A stretch of 64,000 nucleotides of DNA from positions 1 to 64,000 of the forward strand of contig JACJNX010000011.1 of NCBI GenBank assembly GCA_014695255.1. Reading direction: 5' to 3'. The notes beneath the pieces are model-generated. The model saw nothing but the letters and a program-made list of their open reading frames with translations. It was not told the DNA's origin and ran no database searches. The position numbers and the translations under genes were made by a program. The stretch comes from Cyanobacteria bacterium FACHB-63 (GTDB taxonomy: Bacteria; Cyanobacteriota; Cyanobacteriia; Leptolyngbyales; Leptolyngbyaceae). Shown here one piece after another: positions 36,413-47,400 of this stretch (positions are counted from its first letter, which is position 1; every line of letters starts with the position of its first letter).

Positions 36413-39364
36413 TTATGGTTTGCGAATTCGTTCAACGACTAAGCTTCGGACTTCAGCCAGCAATTGCTCACGGCTAAAAGCTGCTTTTTGCAGGATCTGC
36501 TCAACGGATTGATGAAGGCTCAAGTATTCCGAAGTTGTGAGCGTTGTTGCTGTGACTACCACGATGGGAATCGATCGCCACGCTTCGACGCGGTGTAACT
36601 CGGTGATGAACTGAAAGCCGTCCATTTCTGGCATCATCAAATCTAGCAGAATCAAATCTGGCTGCTGTGCTGCGACCTCTAATAAGGCAAGTTGGCCATT
36701 TCGAGCCGTGAGTGCGTTCCAGCCTTCTCTTTCAAGCGTTCGCTTGAATAGCTCACGAGTTGCGTCATCATCTTCAACAATTAGAATTCGTTCTTGTTGA
36801 GTAGTGAGATACTTTTTCAGGACTTGATTGAGGCGCTTGTAGTCGATCGGCTTCGTGAGATAATCAGAGGCTCCTAGAGCAAAGCCGAGATTTTTCTGGT
36901 CGATGATTGTGAGAATTACCACCGGGATGTCTGCGAGTCGGGGATTGGCTTTAAGCGCTTGCAGCACTGACCAGCCATCCATCTTCGGCATCATGATATC
37001 GAGTGTGATGGCGGCGGGCTGATGTTCGATCGCCATGGCGATGCCTTGTTCGCCGGATGAGGCGGTTAGAACCTGAAAGCCTTCTTTAGCAAGGGCACGC
37101 TGGATGAGTTCTTGGACTGAGGGGTCGTCGTCGATTACGAGAATTTTGGTGGCATCGGAGTTGGAGGGTGGGGAGCCGGGAGTGGTGGGTGTTTCTGGGA
37201 GCGCGGGTGAGACTTGTAGTGGTAATCGCACTGTGAAGGTTGAACCCTTTCCAACTTCGCTTTCTACGCTGATATCGCCGCCCATCATTTGACAGAACCT
37301 GCGGCTAATTGCAAGTCCGAGTCCTGTGCCACCATATTTGCGAGTGGTAGAAGCATCCGCTTGCGTAAAAGCTTCAAACAGATGGCTGATTTGCTCTGCG
37401 GTCATGCCAATGCCTGTATCGGCGATCGCGATCTCTAACCATCCGTCTGAACGATGCTCTTGAATTGATAACGTAATCGTTCCGTTTTCTGCAAATTTTG
37501 CGGCGTTGCTGAGTAAATTTAGTAATACTTGTCGGACTTTGGTTAAATCTGCACAGATGTCGCCTAAATCGTTAACTTTTATGATCTTAAGGGTGTTGTT
37601 ATTCTGGGTGATTAACGGCTGAATTGTGGCTTCAATTTCATCAACTAGCAGTTCGATCGCGAATGTCTCTAGATACAATTCCATCTTGCCCGCTTCAATT
37701 TTGGAAATGTCGAGAATATCGTTGATCAAATCCAGTAGATGCTTGCCTGCATTGCGAATCTTTTGTAAATCTGGCTGAATGTCGTCATAGCCTAGATCGA
37801 TCGCATCTTCTTGGAGAATTTCGCTGTAGCCGATAATCGCATTCAGCGGAGTGCGGAGTTCGTGACTCATGTTGGCGAGAAACTGACTTTTCGATTGACT
37901 TGCGGTTTCAGCGGCTTCTTTTGCAAGGTAAAGTGCTTCTGAAATGCGATCGCGTTCTTCTTCGTGGCGAATCCGATCGCTAATATCTTGAACAATGCCG
38001 ACGTAATTTAGTAACTGACCATTCGCATCGCGCACGGCTGCTGCACTTTCGGAAATCCAGATTACACTGCCATCTTTGCGGTAAACCTGCGACTCAAATT
38101 CAGACACGCGATCGTACTCTTCGACGCATTGCACAAAGCGATCTCGCACGCTTGGATCGACATAAAGCTGCTCTTTAATATTGCTAAAACGGTGCATTAA
38201 CTCTTCTGCTGAATCGTAGCCATAGATGCGAACCAATGCCGGATTTGCGCTTAGGAATCGTCCGTCTGGGGAGGTTTGGAAAATGCCTTCTGTGGAATTT
38301 TCAAAGATGCTGCGATATTGCTCCTCTGCTCGCTGCACGGCGATTTCTGCTTGTTTTCGTTGTGCAAAGTTTCGCGCTAGTGCGGCGTAGATGCCGACGA
38401 TTGCCACTAAGACTAAGATGGTAAATCCCATTGCCCGATGTTTGCGCTCGTTGTAGTGATCGAGTCGCTCTTGGAGTAGACGATCCACGGTGGGCACGAT
38501 TGCGTCGTAAAGCTGAAAGTGCGACTTGATTGCGTCTTCTCCGGGGGGCGGAAATGAACTCGATTGAAAGCTGACGCTAGAAAATGCCTGGATGTTGATG
38601 AGTTCGATAAATTCACGGGCACGATTCAGGCTGGTTCGGGCTGGAGCTTGAAGCGCTGCTTGAGTGGATGGATTGTAATCAAAAACTGTTCGTCTGGCTC
38701 TTGCGATCGTGTCGATGTGACTATTGAGCGCACTGTACAGATACATTAACCTTGCTTTGTCATTTAACTCGAATTTTTGGGTCTGAGTTGACAATCCGAC
38801 TGCTTGGATTTGGGCGGTGTGTTCGATCGTCGCGGGTAGCTGAAGGATTAGAGTGTTGAGCAGGTAATAGGTATCTAGTTCTGGATCGAGAATCATGTTT
38901 GAGGTATCTCCGACATGAACCATCTGTGCCAGAATTTTTTCAATTAAGTCAGAGTGCAGTTTAAAGCTTGCGTTCGGGTCGGAGGTTGCGGGTTGATTGA
39001 GAATGTCTTGCCAATCGCGTTTGATAAATCTCCAGTTGTCCTCGGTTCTCAAGGCGTTTCTGGTGGGGGATTGGAGTGTGTCAACTTCCTCGATCGCGCG
39101 TTGAACGGCGGTTTCCACGAGTTTGATCTTGGCACGATCGGTTTTGAGGGAATGGGACTGCGATCGGTGGGCTACCACTTGTTCGAGTAATTTTCGTAGC
39201 GCATGATTGTACTCTAGTCCCAGTTTCTCCTGACGAGTAAATGTGATGCCAGTATCAAGCTCAGCGACAAGCTGCTGGACAACAACGGTAAGTGGCAGTG
39301 TAAATACCGCTAGTAACCCAACTAGGGAGATCGGACGTGCCCAGTGCTTGATAATGCGTTTCAC
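36413..39364 (-). CDS. Hybrid sensor histidine kinase (PAS, HisKA, HATPase, two receivers)
   Basis: A 983-residue membrane kinase. An N-terminal helix (about 12-32) and a second (about 312-330) bracket a 280-residue helical periplasmic sensor. A PAS domain follows (about 345-465), then HisKA with His501 in [12 protein letters not shown] and HATPase with [14 protein letters not shown] and GTGLGLAI. Two receivers end the protein: 740-855 with Asp789, and 859-975 with Asp908. The order suggests a phosphorelay to the adjacent single-receiver gene. GTG start at 39364. No ligand-specific motif is recognised in the sensor. Confidence 0.94.
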   Translation of the reverse strand: MKRIIKHWARPISLVGLLAVFTLPLTVVVQQLVAELDTGITFTRQEKLGLEYNHALRKLLEQVVAHRSQSHSLKTDRAKIKLVETAVQRAIEEVDTLQSPTRNALRTEDNWRFIKRDWQDILNQPATSDPNASFKLHSDLIEKILAQMVHVGDTSNMILDPELDTYYLLNTLILQLPATIEHTAQIQAVGLSTQTQKFELNDKARLMYLYSALNSHIDTIARARRTVFDYNPSTQAALQAPARTSLNRAREFIELINIQAFSSVSFQSSSFPPPGEDAIKSHFQLYDAIVPTVDRLLQERLDHYNERKHRAMGFTILVLVAIVGIYAALARNFAQRKQAEIAVQRAEEQYRSIFENSTEGIFQTSPDGRFLSANPALVRIYGYDSAEELMHRFSNIKEQLYVDPSVRDRFVQCVEEYDRVSEFESQVYRKDGSVIWISESAAAVRDANGQLLNYVGIVQDISDRIRHEEERDRISEALYLAKEAAETASQSKSQFLANMSHELRTPLNAIIGYSEILQEDAIDLGYDDIQPDLQKIRNAGKHLLDLINDILDISKIEAGKMELYLETFAIELLVDEIEATIQPLITQNNNTLKIIKVNDLGDICADLTKVRQVLLNLLSNAAKFAENGTITLSIQEHRSDGWLEIAIADTGIGMTAEQISHLFEAFTQADASTTRKYGGTGLGLAISRRFCQMMGGDISVESEVGKGSTFTVRLPLQVSPALPETPTTPGSPPSNSDATKILVIDDDPSVQELIQRALAKEGFQVLTASSGEQGIAMAIEHQPAAITLDIMMPKMDGWSVLQALKANPRLADIPVVILTIIDQKNLGFALGASDYLTKPIDYKRLNQVLKKYLTTQQERILIVEDDDATRELFKRTLEREGWNALTARNGQLALLEVAAQQPDLILLDLMMPEMDGFQFITELHRVEAWRSIPIVVVTATTLTTSEYLSLHQSVEQILQKAAFSREQLLAEVRSLVVERIRKP

Positions 39365-39720
39365 GTTGTTTGAACCTTGACGACGAGGCAGAGAGACGAT
39401 CGTACGTTCCAGAGAAATTACTGGGCTGAATGTAGAACTTCAGTAAGATAAGTTACTCCGATCGCACGGGTTACAGCAAAACTGCTGGTAATCATGCGGT
39501 AACTCTTGCTGAAGTTTTCAACTACGGTCTAGATTTGCACATTCTTACGCAATGCCAGTTTACACCTAAACCTAGATTGCCTAACTTTTTCTGGGGGTTT
39601 ACTGAAGTTCAGACTATAATGCCCTGAAACGCGATCGTGGCTTCTATACCGATTTGATTCGTGAAAGTTTTATATCGACGATCGTTGCGGGATTTCTGGT
39701 CTAGACGCGATTAATCGTGT
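39365..39720. other. Intergenic region with a palindrome at the S4-gene stop
   Basis: About 355 bp without a gene, between the hybrid kinase start and the end of the S4-domain gene. At 39699-39726 a 28-bp near-perfect palindrome (arms GTCTAGACGCGATT and AATCGTGTCTAGAC, one mismatch, no loop) overlaps the TAG stop of the S4 gene. There is no T tract, so a classic terminator is doubtful. The rest must hold the kinase promoter. Confidence 0.6.
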
Positions 39721-40500
39721 CTAGACAAAGCGCGTCAGTTGAACCCGGTAACGATCCTTTTTCGTCACCATGACTTCTCCCACTTCAACTCGCCCCTTGC
39801 CGCGAATCGCAATCAGATCTCCGGATTTTACCGAGTAGCTGGTTGAAGTTGTTTCTTTCCAGTTCACGCGCACATCACCTGCTGAAATCAAATCTGCCAT
39901 CTTACTGCGTGACATACCAAAGCCCGCAGACGCGATCGCATCGAGCCGCATTGATGCTTCAACCGTGGTTAGCTCTTTCTTTTTGGGTTCGCGGATTTTC
40001 AATTCCTCGAATGAAATTGGCTCGATTTTTACGGGCACCGATCGCACTTGCTTTAGATGGGTTTGCAGAAATTCCACCAGTTCGGGAATGACAATGGCTT
40101 GTGCGCCGCGCTCTCCTAAGACAATAATGTCACCGACTTTTTCCCGCACGATGCCTGTACCGAGAATTGCGCCTAAAAAATCTCGATGAGTTGCCGAGTC
40201 AAACAGGAAATTTCCAGCAATATCAAGGGCAGCGAGTTGAACTTGCTCTGGGTCAAGCGGGATTTCAGAACGAGCGATCGCGACTCTTTGACGTTCGGCT
40301 TGCGGATAGCCACCCCAAGCAATGAGTTGAATTTCGGTGAGACGGGAAAACGATCGCTGTACTTCTGCAAGTTCTGGGGGTGAGAGAAAGTCACTGATGA
40401 TCACTTCCCAGGTTTTGATTGATTGTTCTGCTTGGTCGATCACACGCGCGATCGTGTCTCGATTTTCTACGCCTTTAAGGAGGTCTTCCCTTGGTAACAT
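39721..40500 (-). CDS. Photosystem II S4 domain protein
   Basis: A 259-residue protein with a YlmH-like N-terminal RNA-binding region. The C-terminal S4 domain (about 182-245) carries MRLDAIASAGFGMSRSKMADLISAGDVRVNW. It fits the cyanobacterial and plastid family TIGR03069, annotated as photosystem II S4 domain protein. The S4 fold binds structured RNA, and the family is thought to act in photosystem II biogenesis or ribosome function. Length and start are as expected. Confidence 0.92.
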   Translation of the reverse strand: MLPREDLLKGVENRDTIARVIDQAEQSIKTWEVIISDFLSPPELAEVQRSFSRLTEIQLIAWGGYPQAERQRVAIARSEIPLDPEQVQLAALDIAGNFLFDSATHRDFLGAILGTGIVREKVGDIIVLGERGAQAIVIPELVEFLQTHLKQVRSVPVKIEPISFEELKIREPKKKELTTVEASMRLDAIASAGFGMSRSKMADLISAGDVRVNWKETTSTSYSVKSGDLIAIRGKGRVEVGEVMVTKKDRYRVQLTRFV

Positions 40501-40541
40501 AACGAATAGAGATTAAAACTATATTTTATCGAACTTACAGT

Positions 40542-41135
40542 ATGACCCAAACGAAACCGCGATTTAAAACGATCGATGAATACTTGAATTATGACGATAG
40601 GAGCGATCGTCGGTGTGAATTAGTCAATGGAGAATTAGTCGAATTGCCTACAGAGAGTCCACAGAATCTCTTGATTGCTGCCTATTTGCTAGTCCAATTT
40701 GCTCAGCTTGGCATTCCTGTTTATCGTCTTGGCATCAAACATCAGATTGCTGTGAGTTCTACCGCAGTAACCGCTCGTGAACCTGATTTGACGGTGCATT
40801 CTGAAGCGTCTGCCTCTGTGATGCTTCAACAAAGTCAAGCGCTGCTACGACGAGAGATGCCTGCGCCCCTGTTGGCGATCGAGGTTGTTTCCCCAGGAAA
40901 CCCTGGAACTGAGAATTATGACCGAGATTACATCGAGAAGCGCAGGGAGTATGCAGAACGCGGCATTCCTGAGTATTGGTTGATTGATCCGGAACGGGAG
41001 GTTGTTATCGTCCTGCGGCTAGAGGCAGATCACTATGTTGAAGTTGGACAGTTTAAACGGAGCGATTTGGTGATCTCGCCGACGTTTTCTCGATTGCAAT
41101 TGACGGCTGAAGCAGTGTTGAGGGCTGGAAGATGA
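40542..41135 (+). CDS. Uma2 family endonuclease (DUF820)
   Basis: A 197-residue Uma2 protein. Landmarks are CELVNGELVELPTESP near the start, TAREPDLTVHS (acidic pair), LLAIEVVSPGNPGTENYDRDYIEKRREYAERGIPEYWL (E-X-S and Lys/Arg block) and IDPEREVVIVL. It is intact, unlike the broken copy at 34.2 kb. Its stop overlaps the start of the next gene by 4 bp (ATGA), suggesting coupled translation with a membrane protein of unknown role. Confidence 0.93.
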   Translation: MTQTKPRFKTIDEYLNYDDRSDRRCELVNGELVELPTESPQNLLIAAYLLVQFAQLGIPVYRLGIKHQIAVSSTAVTAREPDLTVHSEASASVMLQQSQALLRREMPAPLLAIEVVSPGNPGTENYDRDYIEKRREYAERGIPEYWLIDPEREVVIVLRLEADHYVEVGQFKRSDLVISPTFSRLQLTAEAVLRAGR

Positions 41136-41647
41136 GTTATTTAGTGGCAGTTTTGAGCGATCGAATTCAAGCAGAAGCAGCGTATTCGGCATTGGAAAAA
41201 GAAGGGTTGCCGATGGATAAGATTTCGATTTTGGGACGGGGTTATAAGAGTGCGGATGAATATGGCTTGATTGACCCGAATGAAACGGCGAGAAAACAGG
41301 TGCGCTTGATGGCTTCGTGGCTGGTGCCGTTTGGGTTTGTGGGCGGTGCGGCGTTTAATGTGATTACTGGTTTGGATACGTTTGCATGGGCGGGTGAGAT
41401 TGGGAGTCCACTGATTGCAGGAATTCTTGGCGGACTGTCGGGATTGATGGGCAGTGTGTTTGTTGGTGGCGGTGTCGGTATGGTGGTGGGTGGCGGGGAT
41501 GCTCTGCCTTATCGCAATCGGCTCAATGCTGGGAAATACTTGATTGTGGTTAATGGTTCGGATACGCTGATTCGGCAAGCGACTCGGAGTTTGAGAGCGT
41601 TTGACCCTGAAAGCTTACAGGGATATGCGGAACCTGGTGTGACTTAG
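41132..41647 (+). CDS. Hypothetical Gly-rich membrane protein
   Basis: A 171-residue protein with an N-terminal cytoplasmic region (YLVAVLSDRIQAEAAYSALEKEG). It resembles the ferredoxin-like start of stress proteins of the general-stress 17M/DUF1269 type. Two Gly-rich membrane helices follow (about 68-90 and 92-125), then a C-terminal second ferredoxin-like half (GKYLIVVNGSDTLIRQATRSL). I do not assign a function. Translation is probably coupled to the upstream Uma2 gene. Confidence 0.75.
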   Translation: MSYLVAVLSDRIQAEAAYSALEKEGLPMDKISILGRGYKSADEYGLIDPNETARKQVRLMASWLVPFGFVGGAAFNVITGLDTFAWAGEIGSPLIAGILGGLSGLMGSVFVGGGVGMVVGGGDALPYRNRLNAGKYLIVVNGSDTLIRQATRSLRAFDPESLQGYAEPGVT

Positions 41648-41685
41648 GATGGTCTCGATCGCAGCTTAAAAGAGGCGAGACAGCA

Positions 41686-42678
41686 ATGCGGGCGGTCTGG
41701 TATGAGCAAGTTGGGGCAGCAAAAACGGTCTTGACGATCGGAGAGATTGAACCGCCAGAGTTGGCTGCTGGACAGGTGCGCGTCGAGGTGTTTGCGTCTG
41801 GTGTCAATCCCTCTGATGTGAAACAGCGCGCTGGCTGGGGTGGTTTGACGATGCGATTTCCGCGTGTGATTCCACATAACGATGGATCTGGGGTGATTGT
41901 TGAAGTCGGCGAGGGGGTTAGCAGCGATCGTATCGGTGAGCGGGTTTGGATCTACGAAGCGACATTGCCGAAGGGATTGGGAACGGTAGCAGAGTTTGTG
42001 GTGGTGGCAAGTGAGAATGCGATCGTGCTTCCGGACTCGATTTCGTTTGCTGAGGGGGCTTGTTTAGGTGTTCCGGCAATGACGGCACATCACTGTGTGT
42101 TTAAGGATGGATCTGTTGCGGGACAAACGATTTTAGTCACGGGTGGAGCGGGAGCGGTTGGAGCGTATGCCATTCAATTGGCAAAATGGGGAAACGCTAC
42201 AGTGATTACAACTGTAAGTTCTGAGCAAAAGGCAGCGATTGCAAAAAAGATCGGTGCTGATCATGTGATCAATTACAAAACAGAAGATGTTAGCGCGATC
42301 GTAAAGCAAATTACTAACGGAAAAGGAGTCGATCGCGTCATTGAAGTGGATTTTGCAGCAAATGTTGAAACGAATTTGAAAATCCTAAAACGTAATGGAA
42401 CGATCGCGACTTATGCCTCCGATTCGCAAGTTTCGCCGCAAGTTCCAATCTATTCGTTGATTTATAAAAATCTGACTGTGCATTATGTGTTGGTTTATGG
42501 GATGTCGAAAACTGCACATCAACAAGCAGCAGCAGATATTACAACTTGTCTTAAAGCAGGTGTGCTGAAACATCAAATTGCAGAACGGTTTCCGCTCGAT
42601 CGAATTGCTGAGGCACATGAATTGATGGAGAGCGGACGAGCGATCGGGAACATCATTGTTGAAGTGATATCAGGTTGA
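41686..42678 (+). CDS. NADPH:quinone reductase-like medium-chain dehydrogenase
   Basis: A 330-residue zinc-independent member of the MDR superfamily, close to quinone oxidoreductase. The N-terminal GroES-like part has VFASGVNPSDVKQRAGWGG. The Rossmann domain has ILVTGGAGAVGAYAIQLAKWG, with the AxxGxxG-type nucleotide site that fits NADPH. No structural or catalytic zinc Cys set is present. It probably reduces quinones or reactive enones. It is convergent with the aldehyde dehydrogenase gene across a 230-bp spacer carrying a repeat. Confidence 0.92.
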   Translation: MRAVWYEQVGAAKTVLTIGEIEPPELAAGQVRVEVFASGVNPSDVKQRAGWGGLTMRFPRVIPHNDGSGVIVEVGEGVSSDRIGERVWIYEATLPKGLGTVAEFVVVASENAIVLPDSISFAEGACLGVPAMTAHHCVFKDGSVAGQTILVTGGAGAVGAYAIQLAKWGNATVITTVSSEQKAAIAKKIGADHVINYKTEDVSAIVKQITNGKGVDRVIEVDFAANVETNLKILKRNGTIATYASDSQVSPQVPIYSLIYKNLTVHYVLVYGMSKTAHQQAAADITTCLKAGVLKHQIAERFPLDRIAEAHELMESGRAIGNIIVEVISG

Positions 42679-42693
42679 ATGCGATCGTTTCTT

Positions 42694-42758
42694 GTCTCAT
42701 TTTCTCATAGTGATTTTATTATTAGACTTGCTTTGAGTCTTATATGAGAAACGGAGAC
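42694..42758. repeat. Inverted repeat with AGACT half-sites (weak member of a dispersed family)
   Basis: Between convergent genes, GTCTC (42694) and TTTCTCATA (42701-42709) pair with TATGAGAAA (42743-42751) and GAGAC (42754-42758). Inside, AGAC at 42724 and AGTC at 42736 are 12 bp apart, as at the related sites near 44.4, 50.2 and 60.8 kb. Confidence 0.6.
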
Positions 42759-42907
42759 GAAAGATTGCCCCTTCCATTGCGGATCAAAGCTTCGGCAAAA
42801 ATCATCAACTGAACAGGGCTTCTAGACGTGAGGGCAAACTGGACTTCTCATTTTCAGCCGATCGAGTTTGCCCCCTTTCTTGTCTCAACTCTTATGCCAA
42901 ACTGAGG

Positions 42908-44296
42908 TTATTTTGTCACGAGATTGCGAATGGCTTGGAGTCTTTTTGCCGTATAAGGAGCATACCGCCAGTCTAAATCTAGCCAGAACGACTTTTTCAG
43001 GACGCTCTTTGGGTGGGAAAAAGTCTCAAAACTGGCGCGACCGTGATATCTACCCATGCCACTCTCGCCCACTCCACCAAACGGTAGCTCGTTCACACCG
43101 ACTTGCATCACGGTGTCATTCAAACAAACCCCACCCGAAGAGGTCGATCGCAGAACCTTCTCTTGCTTTTGCGGATCTTTTGAGAAGAAGTAGAGCGCTA
43201 AGGGCTTGGGGCGGGCATTCACTTTGGCGATCGCGTCGGTCAAATCGTCGTACTCTAGAACGGGAAGGATTGGACCAAAAATCTCCTCTTGCATCACCGG
43301 ATCGTCCCAACTCACTCGATCCAAAATGGTGGGTGCAATGTAACGAGTGGCTGGATCAACGGTTCCACCTAGGACACACTCGCCATTGTTGAGCAAAGTG
43401 CTCAAGCGCTGGAAGTGATGTTGATTAATGATTCGTCCATAGTCTGGACTCTTCGCGGGGTCTTCTCCGTAAAACTCGTCAACAGATCGCTTCATTAATT
43501 CGATCAGATCGGATTTGATGCGTCGATCGACCAATAGATAATCGGGTGCAATGCAGGTTTGTCCAGCGTTGATAAACTTGCCCCAGGCAATTCGTTTAGC
43601 TGCATAATCCAACCGCACATCCATATCGACAATGCAGGGACTTTTGCCACCCAATTCTAAGGTCACAGGCGTTAAATGTTTGGCAGCAGCCTGCATCACA
43701 ATTCGCCCGATCGCAGTTCCACCCGTGAAAAAGATGTGGTCAAACTTCTCGGCTAATAGCGCTTGACTGACGGTGGCATTGCCTTCCATCACAGCGATGT
43801 AATCGGGTGGGAATGCGGATTGGATTAATTCCGCGATTACTTTTGCCGTGTGAGGAGCTTGCTCAGAAGGCTTGAGAATGGCGCAATTGCCTGCTGCGAT
43901 CGCACCCACGAGCGGCGACATCATTAGTTGAAAGGGATAGTTCCAGGGGCCAATGATTAGAACTACGCCCAGAGGGTCAGGTTGCACCCATGCTTTGGCG
44001 GGAAATTGATCGACCGAGGTGCGAATCCGCTTGGGTTGCATCCAGGTCTTGAGTTGCTTGAGGGCAACATTGATTTCTTGGATTGTCGCAATCTCGAAAT
44101 AGGCTTCAAATTCAGGTCGTCCTAAATCCGCGTGTGCTGCTTTGACGATCTCATCTTTGTACTGAACGATCGCGTCCTTTAACCGCTGGAGTTGAGTCCG
44201 ACGAAATTCGATCGATTGCGTTTGACCGCTACCGAAAAGGCTCCGCTGCTTTTCAACTAAGGATGGGATTGATGCAGGGGTTAGTTCTACTATCAT
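42908..44296 (-). CDS. Aldehyde dehydrogenase
   Basis: A 462-residue NAD(P)-dependent aldehyde dehydrogenase of the shorter class-3-like type. It shows GPWNYPFQLMMSPLVGAIAAGN (cofactor and substrate entry), TGGTAIGRIVMQAAAK, general-base Glu in TLELGGKSPCIVD, and the nucleophilic Cys in NAGQTCIAPDY. EEIFGPILPVLEY and NELPFGGVGESGMG complete the fold. Cyanobacterial relatives oxidise fatty and apocarotenoid aldehydes. The C-terminus ending KSVLKKSFWLDLDWRYAPY could be membrane-associating. A dispersed repeat element lies just upstream. Confidence 0.95.
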   Translation of the reverse strand: MIVELTPASIPSLVEKQRSLFGSGQTQSIEFRRTQLQRLKDAIVQYKDEIVKAAHADLGRPEFEAYFEIATIQEINVALKQLKTWMQPKRIRTSVDQFPAKAWVQPDPLGVVLIIGPWNYPFQLMMSPLVGAIAAGNCAILKPSEQAPHTAKVIAELIQSAFPPDYIAVMEGNATVSQALLAEKFDHIFFTGGTAIGRIVMQAAAKHLTPVTLELGGKSPCIVDMDVRLDYAAKRIAWGKFINAGQTCIAPDYLLVDRRIKSDLIELMKRSVDEFYGEDPAKSPDYGRIINQHHFQRLSTLLNNGECVLGGTVDPATRYIAPTILDRVSWDDPVMQEEIFGPILPVLEYDDLTDAIAKVNARPKPLALYFFSKDPQKQEKVLRSTSSGGVCLNDTVMQVGVNELPFGGVGESGMGRYHGRASFETFSHPKSVLKKSFWLDLDWRYAPYTAKRLQAIRNLVTK

Positions 44297-44363
44297 GTGT
44301 TGCGCTATTGAGGACGAGGGGCGTTTTGTATTCTATCTTAGGGGCGTTAATCGTAGTATCGCA

Positions 44364-44408
44364 TTCTCAGATTAGACTCGATATTGGTCTCATAATGAGT
44401 CTTAAATG
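44364..44408. repeat. Dispersed 45-bp repeat with three half-sites at 12-bp spacing
   Basis: AGAC at 44374, GGTC at 44386 and AGTC at 44398 are exactly 12 bp apart. The reverse complement of 44364-44408 aligns without gaps to 60804-60848 at 31 of 45 positions. The element lies in the spacer upstream of the aldehyde dehydrogenase gene and includes the last 7 bp of the 1599-residue kinase gene. Confidence 0.7.
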
Positions 44409-47400
44409 GTTGAGCGAATGAGTGTGACGATCGCTTGCACTAACTGTTCTGGGTCAAGTGGCTTTGTGATATGCCGTTGATATCCACTGGTGATTGCACG
44501 GTTATAGTCATCTTCTCTGGCATAGGCAGTGAGCGCGATCGCGGGAATTTGTCCTCCCTGCTCGACGGGTAAACCTCGCACCTGTTGGATCAGCGTGTAT
44601 CCATCGAATTCGGGCATCCCAATATCGCTTACTAATATATCGGGTTGAAACGATGGCAAATTCGAGAGTACCTCTGCGGCAGAAGTCACCATCAAAACCT
44701 CTGCTCCGTATTCGGTGAGTAATACGGCTAATAGATCACGGGCATCGGGTTCATCATCCACGGCAAGGACTCGAATCCCAGTTAAATCAAGTTCTTGCTG
44801 GGGTAGCTCGATCGAAGGCTGGATTACGGGTTCAACATTCAGCAAGGGGAGTAAGACTGTGAATGTTGCGCCTAATCCTTCACCGGGGCTATCGGCTGTA
44901 ATGGTGCCACCATGTGCTTCCACTAACTGACGAACGATCGCTAACCCTAATCCTAATCCCCCATATTTGCGAGTAATCGAAGCATCTTCTTGCTGGAAGG
45001 ATTCAAAAATGTGAGGAAGAAACTCCGGGCTAATGCCTTTACCCGTGTCGCTTACAGTGAGTTGTGCCTGATTGCCAGCTAGCTCTAGCCGAATGCTTAC
45101 TTGTCCAGCATTGGGAGTAAATTTAATGGCATTGGACAACAGGTTCCAGACGACTTGCTGAAGGCGAGCCGCGTCTCCCATGACTTGTCCAAGGTTGGGT
45201 AACACAGAATGCAGTGAGATGGTTTTAGCCGTGGCTGCGGTTCTGACTGTTTCGATCGCCGCTTCAATCACAAAGGATAGGCTGACAGGGCTTGTATTTA
45301 AGGTGAGTTTGCCGCGTAGAATCTTGGCAACATCAAGCAAGTCATCAATCAACTGCGTTTGAAGATTGGCGTTGCGCTCGATCGTTGCAAGGGCTTGGGG
45401 CACTTGAGCCGCGTTCACTTTACCCGCTTGCAGTAGCTTTGTCCAACCGAGAATGGGATTGAGGGGCGATCGTAATTCGTGGGAGAGAATTGCTAGAAAC
45501 TCGTCTTTGATGCGGTTGACGCGGACGAGTTCATCGGTCTGCTGCTGAAGAGAGTTGAGTAGCTCGGAACGCTCTAGCGCGATCGCAATTTGATCACAGA
45601 TTGCTTGCAAGAGGGATTGCTCGGAGGCGGTGAATTCGGTGCGGCTGAGGCTGCCGAAGCTTAAGGTGCCAAACAATTTTTCTCGGACAATCAAGGGCTG
45701 GCTGGCACAGGCGGTAGCACCGAGCGATCGGGCGAGTTCCAATTTCGGATCATCAGACTGCTGAATGTCTGACCGCACGATTTGGCGGCGTTCTTGCGCG
45801 ACCGTACCGCAGATGGCTTGCCCAATGTTTAGCCATTTGATCTGCTGAGCAACGTCCGCTGGGATGCCACCGTAGTTAGTAAGTTTTAGCTTTTGCTGCG
45901 ATTCATCCAGGATGTAGTTGAGATAGACATCTAGTCCTACTCGATCCTTGAGCTTGCTAAATACGGTTTCAATCAGAGCAAGCGGTTGGGTGGAGGAAAG
46001 CAAATCGCGGGTTGTTTCATACAGCAATTCGATATGATCCCGGCGTTCTGCAAGAGCGGCTTCGGCTCGTTTTTGCTCAGTAATGTCTAAGATCGTACCG
46101 ATCATCCGAAGCGGCGTTCCGATTGCATCAAAATACGCTTGCCCTTTTGCTCTAACCCAGCGTTCAGTACTGTCCTGAATTCCGATCATGCGATATTCCA
46201 CATCGTAGTCGCCGCCACTGGCTGAATTGGTTGACCATTGCATGACCTGTTCGACGCGATCGCGATCGTCGGGGTGCAGTGCCTCAAAAAAGACTTCGAG
46301 GCTAGCGTTGGCTTCAGGAGGTAAGCCGAGAATGGCTTTGCAGCCTACATCCCAAGTGAGTTCATCGGTGATCAAATTCCAGTCCCAAGTGCCTAACTGA
46401 GCAGAGGTGATCGCGATGCGAAGGCGGTTTTCGCTCTGGTGCAAGGCTTCTTCTGCAAGTTTGCGATCATGGATGTCTACGACTGAGCCGATGTGCCCTT
46501 TGAACTGACCTGCTGAATCAAGCCAGGGATTTCCGGCTCCAATCATCCAATGATAGTGACCATCGTGACCGCGCAAACGATATTCCATTTGAAAGGCTTC
46601 GTGATGCTCAACGGCATCTAGGAAAATCGTTTTGGTTGCTTTGTAATCGTCGGGGTGTACTGCGTTGAGCCATCCCAAGCCTAGTCCTGCGGCTTCTGGT
46701 TGTCCTGTGAACTCGTGCCAGCGTCGGTTCAAATAGGTGTAATCTCCTGTGGCATCGGTCATCCAGATCATCATGGGCGTGTTGTCTGCCATGAGGCGGA
46801 AGCGTTGTTCACTTGCCCGTAGGTCTTCTTCTACCTGCTTGCGCTCTGAAATGTCCATATCCACGCCAGCCATTGTCACTGGGTTGCCCGCTGCATCGTA
46901 AAAGACTTGTCCCAGACCGAGTGCCCATCGTACAGTGCCATTCGGCAGAATAAAGCGGAATTCGATGTTGTATTCTTCTCGATCGTAAAGCGATCTCTGA
47001 ATAGCTTGCTCAACCCACGGCAGATCCTCCGGGTGAATCATTGATCTGACCGTTTCAAAGCGTCCATCAAAGCTACCTGGAGCGATGCCAAATAGATGTT
47101 CTAAATTTGCAGACCAATGAACTCGATTCGTTTGGATATCCCAGTCCCAACTGCCCATTTTGGCGGCTTTCATTGCCAGATTAAGTCGCTCTTGGCTTTG
47201 TTGTAGGGCGATTTCTGCTTGCTTGCGGCTATCGATGTCGGTGATGGTGCCAATCCAGCCTGTAGTCTGTCCTTGATCGGTTTGGGTGGGGACAGCGCGA
47301 CAGATAAACCAGTGATGTTCGCCCGTGTGACTGCGAATGCGATATTCAATCTCAAAGGGTGCTTGATTGAGGATTGAGGTATTCCATTGAGATAGAGTGC

